Shown: in pieces, positions 56,663 to 64,000 of the stretch
Numbering within the stretch: position 1 is the stretch's first letter
Layout of the letters: each line of letters begins with the position of its first letter
The notes under the pieces: model-generated
The model's database searches: none
What the model saw: the letters and a program-made list of their open reading frames with translations, nothing else
What the model was told of the DNA's origin: nothing
NCBI GenBank assembly: GCA_019414055.1
Contig: DXMV01000014.1
Coordinates: 237,304-301,303 of the forward strand
Source: Collinsella sp.
GTDB taxonomy: Bacteria > Actinomycetota > Coriobacteriia > Coriobacteriales > Coriobacteriaceae
Direction of reading: 5' to 3'
DNA: 64,000 nucleotides
Program-made: the position numbers and the translations under genes

Positions 56663-57873
56663 TGGGTATCGCCGACCACATCAAGAATGGAATATCGCGC
56701 CGTGGCTTTGTGCTCGGCGGTGCTGCCGCGGGCGCTGCCACGGTGCTTGCCGGTTGCTCGAAAAAAACGGGCACCAGCGACGATGCCGCCGGCGAGCCGC
56801 AGGTTATCAAGGACGATTCGAAGATTGTCTCGATCACTGATGAGTACGAAGCTGTTGATATCGATCTTGAGCCCACGGCCTCGTGGACGCTGCCGCTGGG
56901 CACGCTGCTGTACTACTGTGATGGCGACTACGCTGCCGCGATGATGGCGCCTGCTTCTGCCCTGCATGCCAATACGCTTGGTGTGCTCAACCTGGGCGAT
57001 GGCTCGCTTACCACACTTATCGAGGATCCCGTTGAGGGAACCGGTTATGCGTTTTACGACGTTCGTGCGGGTGATGGCGTGTTCGCGTGGGTCGAGATGA
57101 ACTTTGCCAATGCGTCTTGGAAGCTCTATGCGCAAAACCTTGCAGGCTCCTCCCTTACCGGCAACGCTGTCGAGCTCGATCGCGGTGGCGAAAATTACGA
57201 TCCGCCGCTCTTCACAGCGTATGGGTCGTCGGTCATCTGGTATAAGATGTCCTCGTCCGGCGGCAGCAAGACGAGTAACGATTCGTACTGCTACCGTCAG
57301 TCGCCCAACGAGTCCAAGCCTGAGACTATTTGGAAGTCGACGGGCCGCTTCGCATCCGTCCCGCGTGTGAGCGACGGCATCCTGACCATCTCGCCCCGCG
57401 TGCACAATGATGAGGGTGTCTATTACGGTATGACGGCGATTGACCTGACTGACGGCAACAACACGAAGCGAGCTCAGCTGGTGCTTCCTTCGTCGGTTTC
57501 GCCTTTCGAGGCCGTGTATATGGGCGACACCTTCGTGTTCTCCATTGAGGCGACGTATAGCGGCGTGGGTAGCCTGGGCAATATGGGCACCTATATCGGT
57601 AACGAGGGCGGGCCGTACCTCTTCCTTTCGCGTGAGCCGCTCGCGTGCGCTGCGGGAAGGAAAAATAAATACCTGGTTAAAGTTCAGGCGTCGCATTTTT
57701 TGATTGACACTTCGGCTAAGACCTACGGCTCGCTCCTGTCGCCCGACCGAGCCCTGGAGTATGGCGATTATCCTGCTACGGCGGGTAAATCGAACTCGTT
57801 CTTAACGTACGCAACGGTGCGCAACAGCCAGGGAATTCCCGAGACGGTTACCGCTCGCTTGTTCTCTCTTTAG
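56662..57873 (+). CDS. Tat-exported lipoprotein, probable beta-propeller
   Basis: 403 residues from the ATG at 56662. The N-terminus has a twin-arginine motif SRRGFVLGG, a hydrophobic stretch and a lipobox VLAGC, so it is a Tat-dependent lipoprotein with the cysteine at about residue 34. The rest is rich in short beta-strands with repeated D/G-W/Y turns (GDGVFAWVEMNFANASWKLYAQ, DGILTISPRVHNDEGVYYG), in keeping with a propeller fold such as TolB-like proteins. No catalytic motif is seen. It overlaps the TSCPD gene stop by 1 nt. Confidence 0.8.
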   Translation: MGIADHIKNGISRRGFVLGGAAAGAATVLAGCSKKTGTSDDAAGEPQVIKDDSKIVSITDEYEAVDIDLEPTASWTLPLGTLLYYCDGDYAAAMMAPASALHANTLGVLNLGDGSLTTLIEDPVEGTGYAFYDVRAGDGVFAWVEMNFANASWKLYAQNLAGSSLTGNAVELDRGGENYDPPLFTAYGSSVIWYKMSSSGGSKTSNDSYCYRQSPNESKPETIWKSTGRFASVPRVSDGILTISPRVHNDEGVYYGMTAIDLTDGNNTKRAQLVLPSSVSPFEAVYMGDTFVFSIEATYSGVGSLGNMGTYIGNEGGPYLFLSREPLACAAGRKNKYLVKVQASHFLIDTSAKTYGSLLSPDRALEYGDYPATAGKSNSFLTYATVRNSQGIPETVTARLFSL

Positions 57874-57932
57874 TCTCCGAGGGGTTAAAAAGGCGTCGAC
57901 AGGGGAATAAGCGCGTTGTGACTATGAGTACC

Positions 57933-57971
57933 GCCCGCCGAGCTATCGCACCCATGCGATACCCGGTGGGC
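57933..57971 (+). terminator. Hairpin between the lipoprotein and two-component genes
   Basis: GCCCGCCG with CGGTGGGC and TATCGCA with TGCGATA pair in one arm around a 4-nt loop. No U-tract follows, so factor-independent termination is uncertain. Confidence 0.45.
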
Positions 57972-58026
57972 TCAGGTGCGTTAAAATGAGCTTGTTCTTA
58001 GCTAATTGAGACAGGGGGGCCGTGTT

Positions 58027-58749
58027 ATGGCTTCAGATGCAAAAAAGATTCTGCTGGTCGAGGATGAGAAGGCAATCCGTGACGCTGTCGCTGCCTATCT
58101 CGAGCGCGAGGGCTATTGGGTTGTGGGCGTGGGCGACGGCCAGTCCGCTATCGAGGAGTTCGAGAAGCATCAGTTCGACCTGGTCGTGCTCGACCTCATG
58201 CTCCCTAAGATTCCCGGCGAGCGCGTTTGCCGCACCATTCGCGATACCTCGGATGTCCCAATCATTATGCTGACGGCCAAGGGCGAGATCGAGGACCGTA
58301 TTATCGGCCTCGAGCTCGGTGCCGACGACTACCTGATCAAGCCGTTCTCGCCGCGCGAGCTTGTCGCGCGCGTACGCGCCTTGTTCCGCCGTGCCCACCA
58401 GGCCGATGAGCCGGCCGTCGAGGTGCTCGACTTTGGCGATCTGGTCATTGACATCTCGGGCCACAAGATTTTGGTCGAGGGCAAGGAAGTCGACCTGACG
58501 GCTTCCGAGTTCAAGCTGCTCACCACGCTTGCCCGCCACCCCGGCCGCGTCTACAACCGCATGGAGCTGGTCGAGAAGGTGCTCGGCTACGACTTTGAGG
58601 GTTACGAGCGCACCATCGACAGCCACGTGAAGAACCTTCGCGCCAAGCTGGGCGACGACCCCAAGAAGCCCAAGTGGCTCTACACCGTCCACGGTGTCGG
58701 CTACCGCTTCGAGGCTCCGACCAAGACCGATAAGTCGGACGAGAAATAA
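58027..58749 (+). CDS. OmpR/PhoB-family response regulator
   Basis: 240 residues. A receiver domain with the acidic pocket VEDE, phospho-acceptor D56 in VVLDLMLP, T in MLTAKGE and K in LIKPFSPRELVARV. A winged-helix output domain follows: LTASEFKLLTTLARHPGRVYNRMELVEKVLG, IDSHVKNLRAKLGDDPKKPKW split over two helices, and TVHGVGYRF. The ATG at 58027 with AGGGGGG upstream is preferred over in-frame codons 21 nt earlier. The cognate kinase begins 12 nt downstream. Confidence 0.95.
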   Translation: MASDAKKILLVEDEKAIRDAVAAYLEREGYWVVGVGDGQSAIEEFEKHQFDLVVLDLMLPKIPGERVCRTIRDTSDVPIIMLTAKGEIEDRIIGLELGADDYLIKPFSPRELVARVRALFRRAHQADEPAVEVLDFGDLVIDISGHKILVEGKEVDLTASEFKLLTTLARHPGRVYNRMELVEKVLGYDFEGYERTIDSHVKNLRAKLGDDPKKPKWLYTVHGVGYRFEAPTKTDKSDEK

Positions 58750-58761
58750 AGGAAATCACAT

Positions 58762-60327
58762 ATGACACCTGCGCGCTTTGAAATCGGGCAAAAGCATAAG
58801 CAGGAGAACGAGGCGGGTTCCAAGGCTAGTTGGAACACGCCTCGTTCCGATTCACGGCCAACGATGAGCTATCCCTCGCGTATGGCCCTGGCTTTTGCCC
58901 TGACATCGCTCATGACGGTATTGGTGCTGGTGGGCGTAGTCTCCGTTGTATGGGGCACGGTTTTTACGGATTACACGCGCTCCAATATTGTCGAAATCGC
59001 CAATTCCGCAGCCGAAAAGCTTGCGACGTCGTACGAGGAAAACGGCAATTGGACCGCGGGGGAGTTGCGTGCGGTCGCGACATCGAGCTTGGTGTCCGAC
59101 GATCTTGGCATGCAGGTCGTCAATAAAAAGGGCGTCATCGTCTACGACGACTCGTGGCCCTCGGCAAGCGCTACTGCCGATGTGCGCGAAAATCAGGCGA
59201 CGACCGACGGTACGAGCGGAAAGAAGGCATCGCACAGCCCGGTCTCGTCTGCTCCCACCGATTCCAATAGTGTTGCCAACGTTGAGATCGTGACGTCCTC
59301 CGGCGAGCACGTGGGTCAGGTCAAATTGTGGGCGATTGGCTCCGATGCCCTGCTCACCAAGGCAGACTCAGCATTCAGAGAAAAGACCTTTAACGCCATG
59401 GCCCTTGCTGCGGTTGTGGCCGTCTGCATCTCGGTCGTTATCGGATCACTCGTGTCGCGCATGCTCACCAAGCCGATTCATCGTATTACCAGCACCGCCA
59501 AGCAGATCCGCGATGGAGACCTGTCCGCTCGTACGGGCTTGCGCGGCGATGATGAGATCGATCAGCTGGGAGAGACCTTCGACGAGATGGCCACCTCACT
59601 CGAAAAGGATATGAAGCACGAGAAGCGCCTGACTTCTGATGTTGCCCACGAGCTGCGCACGCCGCTCATGGCCATGCTTGCAACGGTCGAGGCCATGCAG
59701 GACGGTGTGTATCCCACCGACGACGAGCATCTGGAGACGGTCGCTTCCGAGACGCGCCGTCTGGCCCGTCTGGTGCAGCAGATGCTCGACCTGTCGCGTA
59801 TGGAAAACAGCACCGCGCCGCTTAACCTGGAGCCGGTGGATATGGTGCCGTTTGTGCGTTCGATTGTGAATGGCCAGGAGCGCCTGTTTGCCGACCGTGA
59901 CCTGCGTTTGCGCTTTGCGGATGAGACGCAGGGCCACGATGACGTTGTCGAGGCAGATCCCGACATGATCACGCAATGCGTCATCAACCTTTTGAGTAAC
60001 GCCATGCGCTATACCCCCGAGGGGGGTTGGGTCGTGGTGTCGGTGCTCAGTGACCGCAAGCATGTCGATATCGCGGTTTCGGATACGGGCATCGGTATCG
60101 CCAAGGATGATTTGTCGCGCATCTTCGGTCGTTTTTGGCGTGCCGACGCCAGCCGCGCCCGCGAAGCGGGTGGCCTGGGCGTGGGTCTCGCCGTGACTAA
60201 ACAGATCGTCGAGCGCCATCATGGCTACATTTCCGTGGAGTCGGAGCTTGGAAAAGGTACGACTTTTACGATTCATCTGCCTCGCGAGCACACGGCGGAC
60301 GCGGCATCTACTACAATGGAGCACTAG
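58762..60327 (+). CDS. Sensor histidine kinase
   Basis: 521 residues. Transmembrane helices at about 42-66 and 213-233 flank an extracytoplasmic sensor of 145 residues with a Ser/Thr-rich stretch. HAMP follows (MLTKPIHRITSTAKQIRDGDLSART), then the phospho-acceptor H296 in DVAHELRTPLMAML, the N-box NLLSNAMRYTP, G1 DTGIGI and G2 GGLGVGLAV. A 35-residue basic cytoplasmic leader precedes the first helix. It is paired with the OmpR-family regulator immediately upstream. The signal sensed is unknown. Confidence 0.95.
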   Translation: MTPARFEIGQKHKQENEAGSKASWNTPRSDSRPTMSYPSRMALAFALTSLMTVLVLVGVVSVVWGTVFTDYTRSNIVEIANSAAEKLATSYEENGNWTAGELRAVATSSLVSDDLGMQVVNKKGVIVYDDSWPSASATADVRENQATTDGTSGKKASHSPVSSAPTDSNSVANVEIVTSSGEHVGQVKLWAIGSDALLTKADSAFREKTFNAMALAAVVAVCISVVIGSLVSRMLTKPIHRITSTAKQIRDGDLSARTGLRGDDEIDQLGETFDEMATSLEKDMKHEKRLTSDVAHELRTPLMAMLATVEAMQDGVYPTDDEHLETVASETRRLARLVQQMLDLSRMENSTAPLNLEPVDMVPFVRSIVNGQERLFADRDLRLRFADETQGHDDVVEADPDMITQCVINLLSNAMRYTPEGGWVVVSVLSDRKHVDIAVSDTGIGIAKDDLSRIFGRFWRADASRAREAGGLGVGLAVTKQIVERHHGYISVESELGKGTTFTIHLPREHTADAASTTMEH

Positions 60328-60386
60328 CTTTTCGCTATTCGGTGAAGGAGGGGTTTCGTCCCTGCCGCTCCGAGTTTGCGAAAACG

Positions 60387-60404
60387 TGCGGGAAAGAACC
60401 CGCA
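60387..60404 (+). terminator. Hairpin between the histidine kinase and purC
   Basis: TGCGGG-AAAGAA-CCCGCA, 33 nt before the purC start. Only a weak T-run follows (TTACTGTCGTATTTT), so it may act as a leader structure of purC instead. Confidence 0.4.
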
Positions 60405-60436
60405 TTACTGTCGTATTTTGGTAAGGAGTGACTCAC

Positions 60437-61324
60437 GTGACAACGATGGAGCGTCGTCCGGATTCCCGTGGCAAGGTTCGTGATATCTACGATGCCGGTG
60501 AAAACCTGCTGATGGTCGCCACCGACCGCATTTCTGCGTTCGACTTCATTCTTCCCGACGAGATTCCGTTTAAGGGAGAGGTGCTCAACCGCATCTCGGC
60601 ATTCTGGTTCGATAAGTTTGCCGACATCGTTCCCAACCACCTCGTTTCCATCGACCCGGCGGATTTCCCCGAGGAGTTTGCCGAGTATCGTGACTACCTC
60701 GCAGGCCGCGCCATGCTGGTCAAGAAGGCCCAGACGATTCCTATCGAGTGCATCGTCCGCGGCTATCTGACCGGTTCGGGCAAGAAGACCTATGACGAGA
60801 ACGGTACCGTCTGCGGCATTCAGCTGCCCGAGGGTCTGACCGAGGCCTCCAAGCTTCCCGAGCCGCTGTTCACGCCGTCCACGAAGGCCGAGATCGGCGA
60901 CCACGACGAGAACATTTCGTTCGAGCGTTGCCGCGAGATCGTGGGCGAGGACATCGCCGCGCAGATTCGCGACCTGTCCCTCAAGATTTACAAGGCCGCT
61001 GCCGAGTATGCCGCGACTCGAGGCATCATCATCGCCGACACCAAGTTCGAGTTTGGTGTCATCGATGGTAAGGTTACGCTGATCGACGAGTGCCTCACGC
61101 CCGACTCCAGCCGTTTCTGGCCTGCCGCCAGCTACGAGGAGGGCAAGATTCAGCCCAGCTACGACAAACAATTCGTCCGCAATTGGCTCAAGGCCAACTG
61201 GGATATGACGGGGGAGACCCCGCACCTGCCCGCCGAGGTCATCGATGGCACGTCCGAGCGCTATCGCGAGGCCTTCCAGATCATCACGGGCTCCCAGTTC
61301 ACAAGCATGAAGGAGAACGCGTAA
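60437..61324 (+). CDS. purC: SAICAR synthetase
   Basis: PurC joins aspartate to CAIR in purine synthesis. It begins MTTMERRPDSRGKVRDIYD and contains LLMVATDRISAFDFIL, ECIVRGYLTGSG and LIDECLTPDSSRFWP, family signatures. The GTG at 60437 has AAGGAG 8 nt upstream; a GTG at 60428 overlaps that site. The product is 295 residues, the longer fungal-like type of bacterial PurC. It is followed directly, with no gap, by a membrane protein gene. Confidence 0.96.
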   Translation: MTTMERRPDSRGKVRDIYDAGENLLMVATDRISAFDFILPDEIPFKGEVLNRISAFWFDKFADIVPNHLVSIDPADFPEEFAEYRDYLAGRAMLVKKAQTIPIECIVRGYLTGSGKKTYDENGTVCGIQLPEGLTEASKLPEPLFTPSTKAEIGDHDENISFERCREIVGEDIAAQIRDLSLKIYKAAAEYAATRGIIIADTKFEFGVIDGKVTLIDECLTPDSSRFWPAASYEEGKIQPSYDKQFVRNWLKANWDMTGETPHLPAEVIDGTSERYREAFQIITGSQFTSMKENA

Positions 61325-61900
61325 GTGAGTACCCGCAGCGCCACGAACAAGCGCACGCAATCCCGCGAGGTTACCGGGGTTGCGCGCAAGTCCGCCGCAT
61401 CCGCTAAACCCGCCCGTCAGGCAGCGAGCTCTGTTCACGTCGTGCCGGCATCATCCAAGGCACGCCGCAAAGAGCTCGAGAAGGGCGAAAACCTGGACGG
61501 CCTTTCCAAGGAGGAGAAGCGCGCCCGCAAGGCCAAGCAGCGCGCCCGCGAGGATCGCATCTACACGGTGTCGAATATCCTTCTCAAGCAGGATGAGGAC
61601 TACACCAAGCGCCGTCGTATCTGGTGGGCCGTGCTCGCCATCGGCATGGTACTCGTCGTGGCAATTTGGGCTTCGCTCTACTTCGCTCCCGGCGGCACGG
61701 TGTCCAGTCCTGTTCAGATGGTTGGCATCGTTGTGTCCTATGTCATCATCCTGGGTGACTTTATCTATGACTTCGCTCGTATTCGTCCCTTGCGCAACAT
61801 GTACCGCGCGCAGGCCGAAGGCATGTCCGAGAATAAGCTCAACGCTCTTATCGAGCGCGCAGCTGCCGAGGAGGACAAAAAGGACTCCAAGAAGAAGTAG
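61325..61900 (+). CDS. Basic membrane protein with two transmembrane helices
   Basis: 191 residues from the GTG at 61325, immediately after the purC stop, with AAGGAG 9-10 nt upstream. The first 95 residues are strongly basic (KRTQSREVTGVARKSA, KEEKRARKAKQRARE). Two transmembrane helices follow at about 99-118 and 129-150, then a charged tail ending EEDKKDSKKK. No family was recognised; it looks like actinobacterial membrane proteins with long basic leaders. Its operon position with purC is probably transcriptional convenience. Confidence 0.78.
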   Translation: MSTRSATNKRTQSREVTGVARKSAASAKPARQAASSVHVVPASSKARRKELEKGENLDGLSKEEKRARKAKQRAREDRIYTVSNILLKQDEDYTKRRRIWWAVLAIGMVLVVAIWASLYFAPGGTVSSPVQMVGIVVSYVIILGDFIYDFARIRPLRNMYRAQAEGMSENKLNALIERAAAEEDKKDSKKK

Positions 61901-61930
61901 CGTTTGCATGCATACTTATCGCTAAGATAT

Positions 61931-61963
61931 AAGGCGCGTCGTTTTTGCGGCGCGCCTTTTTAC
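61931..61963 (+). terminator. Terminator of purC operon
   Basis: AGGCGCG and CGCGCCT pair with an inner TCG/CGG extension, followed by TTTTTA. Confidence 0.82.
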
Positions 61964-61989
61964 TGTTCTATAGATAGATGGAGTGGCAC

Positions 61990-63270
61990 ATGATTCGAGC
62001 TGCCCTGACGGTCGAAGAGGCTCTGGAGGGTATGAAGGCCCTGGAGCCCAAGATTAAAAACTACGCGCGCCTGATTGTTCGCAAGGGCGTAAACGTCAAG
62101 CCCGGCCAGGAGGTTGTCGTTCAGTCTCCGGTTGAGTGCGCGCCGTTTGCGCGCGTGGTGGTCGCGGAGGCTTATGCCGCCGGTGCCGGTCACGTGACGG
62201 TTATTTGGGCTGACGATGCCGTGACAAGGCTTACGTACGAGCATGTCGATAAAAGCTATTTTGAGCAGACGCCCGAGTGGAAGCGCATGCAGCTGGATTC
62301 GTTGGCCCAGGACGGCGCCTGCTTTATCTTTATCGAGGGTGCGGACCCAGCGGCTCTGAAGGGCATTGACCCCGCCAAGCCCGCCGCGGCTTCCAAGGCA
62401 AGGAATACGCAGTGCAAGGTCTTCCGCCGTGGGCTGGACTACAACATCAACCCGTGGTGCATCGCCGGCGCGCCGGTCGTTGCCTGGGCTCGCGAGGTGT
62501 TCTCGGGCGATGCGGATGAGGTTGCGATCTATAAACTATGGAATGCGATTCTGCACACCGCTCGTGCCGATGGCCAGGACCCGGAGAGCGACTGGGAACT
62601 CCATGACGCCGCATTCGAAAAGAATCTGCGTTTCCTGAACGACAATCGTTTCGACTATCTGCATTACACCTCGGCAAATGGAACCGATCTGACGATTGGC
62701 ATGACGAAAGGTCACGAGTGGGCCGGCGGCAAGGGCGAGACGCCCGATGGGCACCCATTCTTCCCCAACATTCCCACCGAGGAAGTCTTCACCTCGCCTG
62801 ATCGTATGCGCGCCGACGGTATCGTGTACTCGGCCATGCCGCTCATTCACCACGGTAACAAGGTTGATGATTTTTGGATTAAGTTCGAGGCCGGCCGCGT
62901 AGTGGACTACGATGCCCGCGTGGGCAAGGCGACGCTTGCGAGCATCATTGACACCGACGAAGGCGCCGCTCGTCTGGGCGAGGTCGCGCTCATCTCCAAG
63001 AACACGCCGATCCGTGAAAGTGGCGTTCTGTTCTATGACACGCTCTATGATGAGAACGCCAGCTGCCATCTCGCGCTGGGTGTCGGTTTCCCCGAATGCA
63101 TCGAGGGTGGGTATGACATGTCCAAGGAGGAGCTCCTGGAGCATGGCGTTAACGTCTCGAGCACGCACGTCGATTTTATGATCGGCACGGACGATATCGA
63201 TATTACGGGCATTACGCCTGATGGACGTGAAGTTGTGATTTTCCAGAACGGCCAATGGAGTTGGGAATAG
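61990..63270 (+). CDS. M29-family metallo-aminopeptidase
   Basis: 426 residues of the thermophilic-aminopeptidase (AmpS/PepS) family, which removes N-terminal residues using two metal ions. Metal ligands are recognisable: Glu in NIPTEEVFTSP, Glu in LGEVALI, His in NASCHLALG with Tyr in LFYDTLYDE, and HxD in STHVDFMIG. The ATG at 61990 has GGAG 6 nt upstream, better than the ATG at 61978. It lies alone between a terminator and tRNA-Lys, whose promoter overlaps the end of this gene. Confidence 0.94.
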   Translation: MIRAALTVEEALEGMKALEPKIKNYARLIVRKGVNVKPGQEVVVQSPVECAPFARVVVAEAYAAGAGHVTVIWADDAVTRLTYEHVDKSYFEQTPEWKRMQLDSLAQDGACFIFIEGADPAALKGIDPAKPAAASKARNTQCKVFRRGLDYNINPWCIAGAPVVAWAREVFSGDADEVAIYKLWNAILHTARADGQDPESDWELHDAAFEKNLRFLNDNRFDYLHYTSANGTDLTIGMTKGHEWAGGKGETPDGHPFFPNIPTEEVFTSPDRMRADGIVYSAMPLIHHGNKVDDFWIKFEAGRVVDYDARVGKATLASIIDTDEGAARLGEVALISKNTPIRESGVLFYDTLYDENASCHLALGVGFPECIEGGYDMSKEELLEHGVNVSSTHVDFMIGTDDIDITGITPDGREVVIFQNGQWSWE

Positions 63271-63289
63271 TCCCAGACCGTGGTACAAT
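63261..63289 (+). promoter_or_regulatory. Promoter of tRNA-Lys
   Basis: TTGGGA and TACAAT with a 17-bp spacer, overlapping the aminopeptidase stop and ending 9 nt before the tRNA. Confidence 0.65.
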
Positions 63290-63298
63290 GCCACCCGC

Positions 63299-63371
63299 GG
63301 GCCGTTAGCTCAGCTGGCAGAGCAGGGGACTTTTAATCCCAAGGTCCAGGGTTCGAACCCCTGACGGCCCA
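63299..63371 (+). tRNA. tRNA-Lys (anticodon TTT)
   Basis: The acceptor GGGCCGT pairs with ACGGCCC, the anticodon loop is CTTTTAA and the T-arm is CAGGGTTCGAACCCCTG. CCA is not encoded (CCC follows the discriminator A). The top pair of the anticodon stem is a G-A mismatch. The final 19 nt recur exactly at 63533-63551. Confidence 0.94.
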
Positions 63372-63386
63372 CCCAAAGATTGTTGA

Positions 63387-63416
63387 GACGGTCAACTTCG
63401 GTTGGCCGTCTTTTTT
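63387..63416 (+). terminator. Terminator after tRNA-Lys
   Basis: GACGGTCAAC-TTCG-GTTGGCCGTC with one G-T pair, a UUCG-type loop and TTTTTT. Confidence 0.9.
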
Positions 63417-63429
63417 GTCGTCCTTTCAT

Positions 63430-63551
63430 GGGTTCGAACCCGAAGGGGCGCGGAGCTGAGTAAACGCGTGAGCGTTTGCCAGCGCAGCGCGCAAGGCGCG
63501 GGGCGCCGCAGCGGCCGCCTGCGGAGCAGGCTGAACCCCTGACGGCCCACC
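63430..63551. repeat. tRNA-tail structured element C (next to tRNA-Lys)
   Basis: It begins with the T-arm core GGGTTCGAACCC (63430-63441), contains hairpins GTAAACGC-GTGA-GCGTTTGC (63460-63479), GGCGC-GGG-GCGCC (63495-63507) and GCCTGC-GGA-GCAGGC (63517-63531), and ends with a perfect 19-nt copy of the tRNA-Lys 3' end (63533-63551). GGGTTC and GAACCC close the whole. It looks like a tRNA-Lys T-arm split by a structured insert, with GAACCC present on both sides. Confidence 0.78.
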
Positions 63552-63561
63552 ATAGAAAAGA

Positions 63562-63592
63562 AAGCGATCGGCTCCGGCTGGTCGCTTTTTTG
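63562..63592 (+). terminator. Second terminator after the element C tRNA tail
   Basis: AAGCGA..CGG and CTGGTCGCTT pair around a short loop, followed by TTTTT. It resembles a tRNA terminator, as if the duplicated 3' end once belonged to a second tRNA-Lys gene. Confidence 0.7.
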
Positions 63593-63599
63593 TTGCCGG

Positions 63600-64000
63600 T
63601 GCACGGGTTCGACCCCGAACTTCTCTATATATAAGAACGCCTGGCGGTCAAAACCAGCCTTTTACCGACAGGAAACCAAAACCTGATGCCTTTAGAGTAA
63701 AGTAGCGCTCCAGAGATGACCGACGCCTCAACACCTATAAACCAGCTGGTCATCGCCAATATCAGAAGCTGCTGCTTCGAATATGGCCTCAGTAAGGCAA
63801 CTGAGGGTTCTATTCATTTGTGAACAAAATATGGAGTGCGCGATTCCCGCCCACGGCGCCCCTCCGGTCTGGCAATATATCTCCTTGCCGCGCGGCCCGG
63901 TGAGACCGGATCAGCCGCAAAGCGTGCACCTTGAGAACCGGATACTGCGAGGATGGACACACCAGTTGTGTCGCATCCGGGCAGACATCGAACCATTTGA
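63600..64000 (+). other. Probable leader region of an rRNA operon, plus a T-arm remnant
   Basis: No gene is seen. CGGGTTCGACCCCG at 63604-63617 is another isolated T-arm-like palindrome. Near the end, CACCTTGAGAACCGGATA resembles a boxA-type antitermination sequence, followed by a hairpin GGATG..ACACA/TGTGT..CATCC that could be the 5' half of a 16S processing region. The window ends in GAACCATTTGA, which could lead into a 16S rRNA start. This is inference; the rRNA itself is outside the window. Confidence 0.4.

Noticed and set aside
63533..63551. Possible second tRNA-Lys gene
   Set aside because: Only the last 19 nt are present; the upstream part is the structured insert, not a tRNA body.

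Overview
The window looks like the chromosomal replication-origin region of a high-GC actinobacterium of the class Coriobacteriia, most likely Collinsella or a close relative. This is inferred from gene content, protein character and base composition; no database search was possible. About 50 protein genes, 7 tRNA genes, a bipartite oriC, three exact parS sites and many hairpin terminators can be supported. No transposase, integrase, phage gene or CRISPR array was seen.

Layout. From 1 to about 31.8 kb nearly every gene is on the minus strand; from about 32.1 kb most are on the plus strand. The switch at 31.8-32.1 kb is what divergence from oriC predicts. Left arm, reading away from the origin: a GHKL-ATPase/winged-helix gene heads the dnaA operon, followed by dnaA, dnaN, recF, a DUF721 (DciA-like) gene, gyrB and gyrA, then tRNA-Ile/Ala/Ile, a bifunctional-nuclease-family gene with two small genes, and typA. 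Two plus-strand membrane-protein genes and two tRNA-Ser genes follow, then the rpsF-ssb-rpsR-rplI operon, dnaB, purA, purD with a NUDIX gene, an ABC exporter with a membrane protein, and carA-carB (carB runs off the window).

Right arm: rpmH-rnpA-yidD-yidC-jag, rsmG, three perfect parS sites, parA-parB plus a small membrane protein, rlmN (minus), ddl overlapping an exonuclease-DinG helicase, a pair of WYL regulators (minus), an M28-like membrane protein with a huge low-complexity insert, a Cna-B/thioester-type surface adhesin (minus), tRNA-Gly, purB, a solute-binding-protein/diguanylate-cyclase pair, a TSCPD protein with a Tat lipoprotein, a two-component system, purC, an M29 aminopeptidase, tRNA-Lys, and what looks like the leader of an rRNA operon at the right edge.

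The most unusual signal is a family of roughly 120-140 bp structured elements found downstream of three different tRNA genes (Ser-CGA, Gly-CCC, Lys-UUU). Each has three consecutive hairpins whose stems differ in sequence but keep their pairing. Each is bracketed by pieces of the 3' end of the adjacent tRNA, so the closing stem always matches its own tRNA. Other points: DnaA boxes of the form TTTTCAACA in place of TTATCCACA, alongside an Asp-to-Asn change in the DnaA recognition helix; a GHKL ATPase as first gene of the dnaA operon; a PyrR-type hairpin directly upstream of the carA ribosome-binding site; and two large palindromic structures around gyrA.
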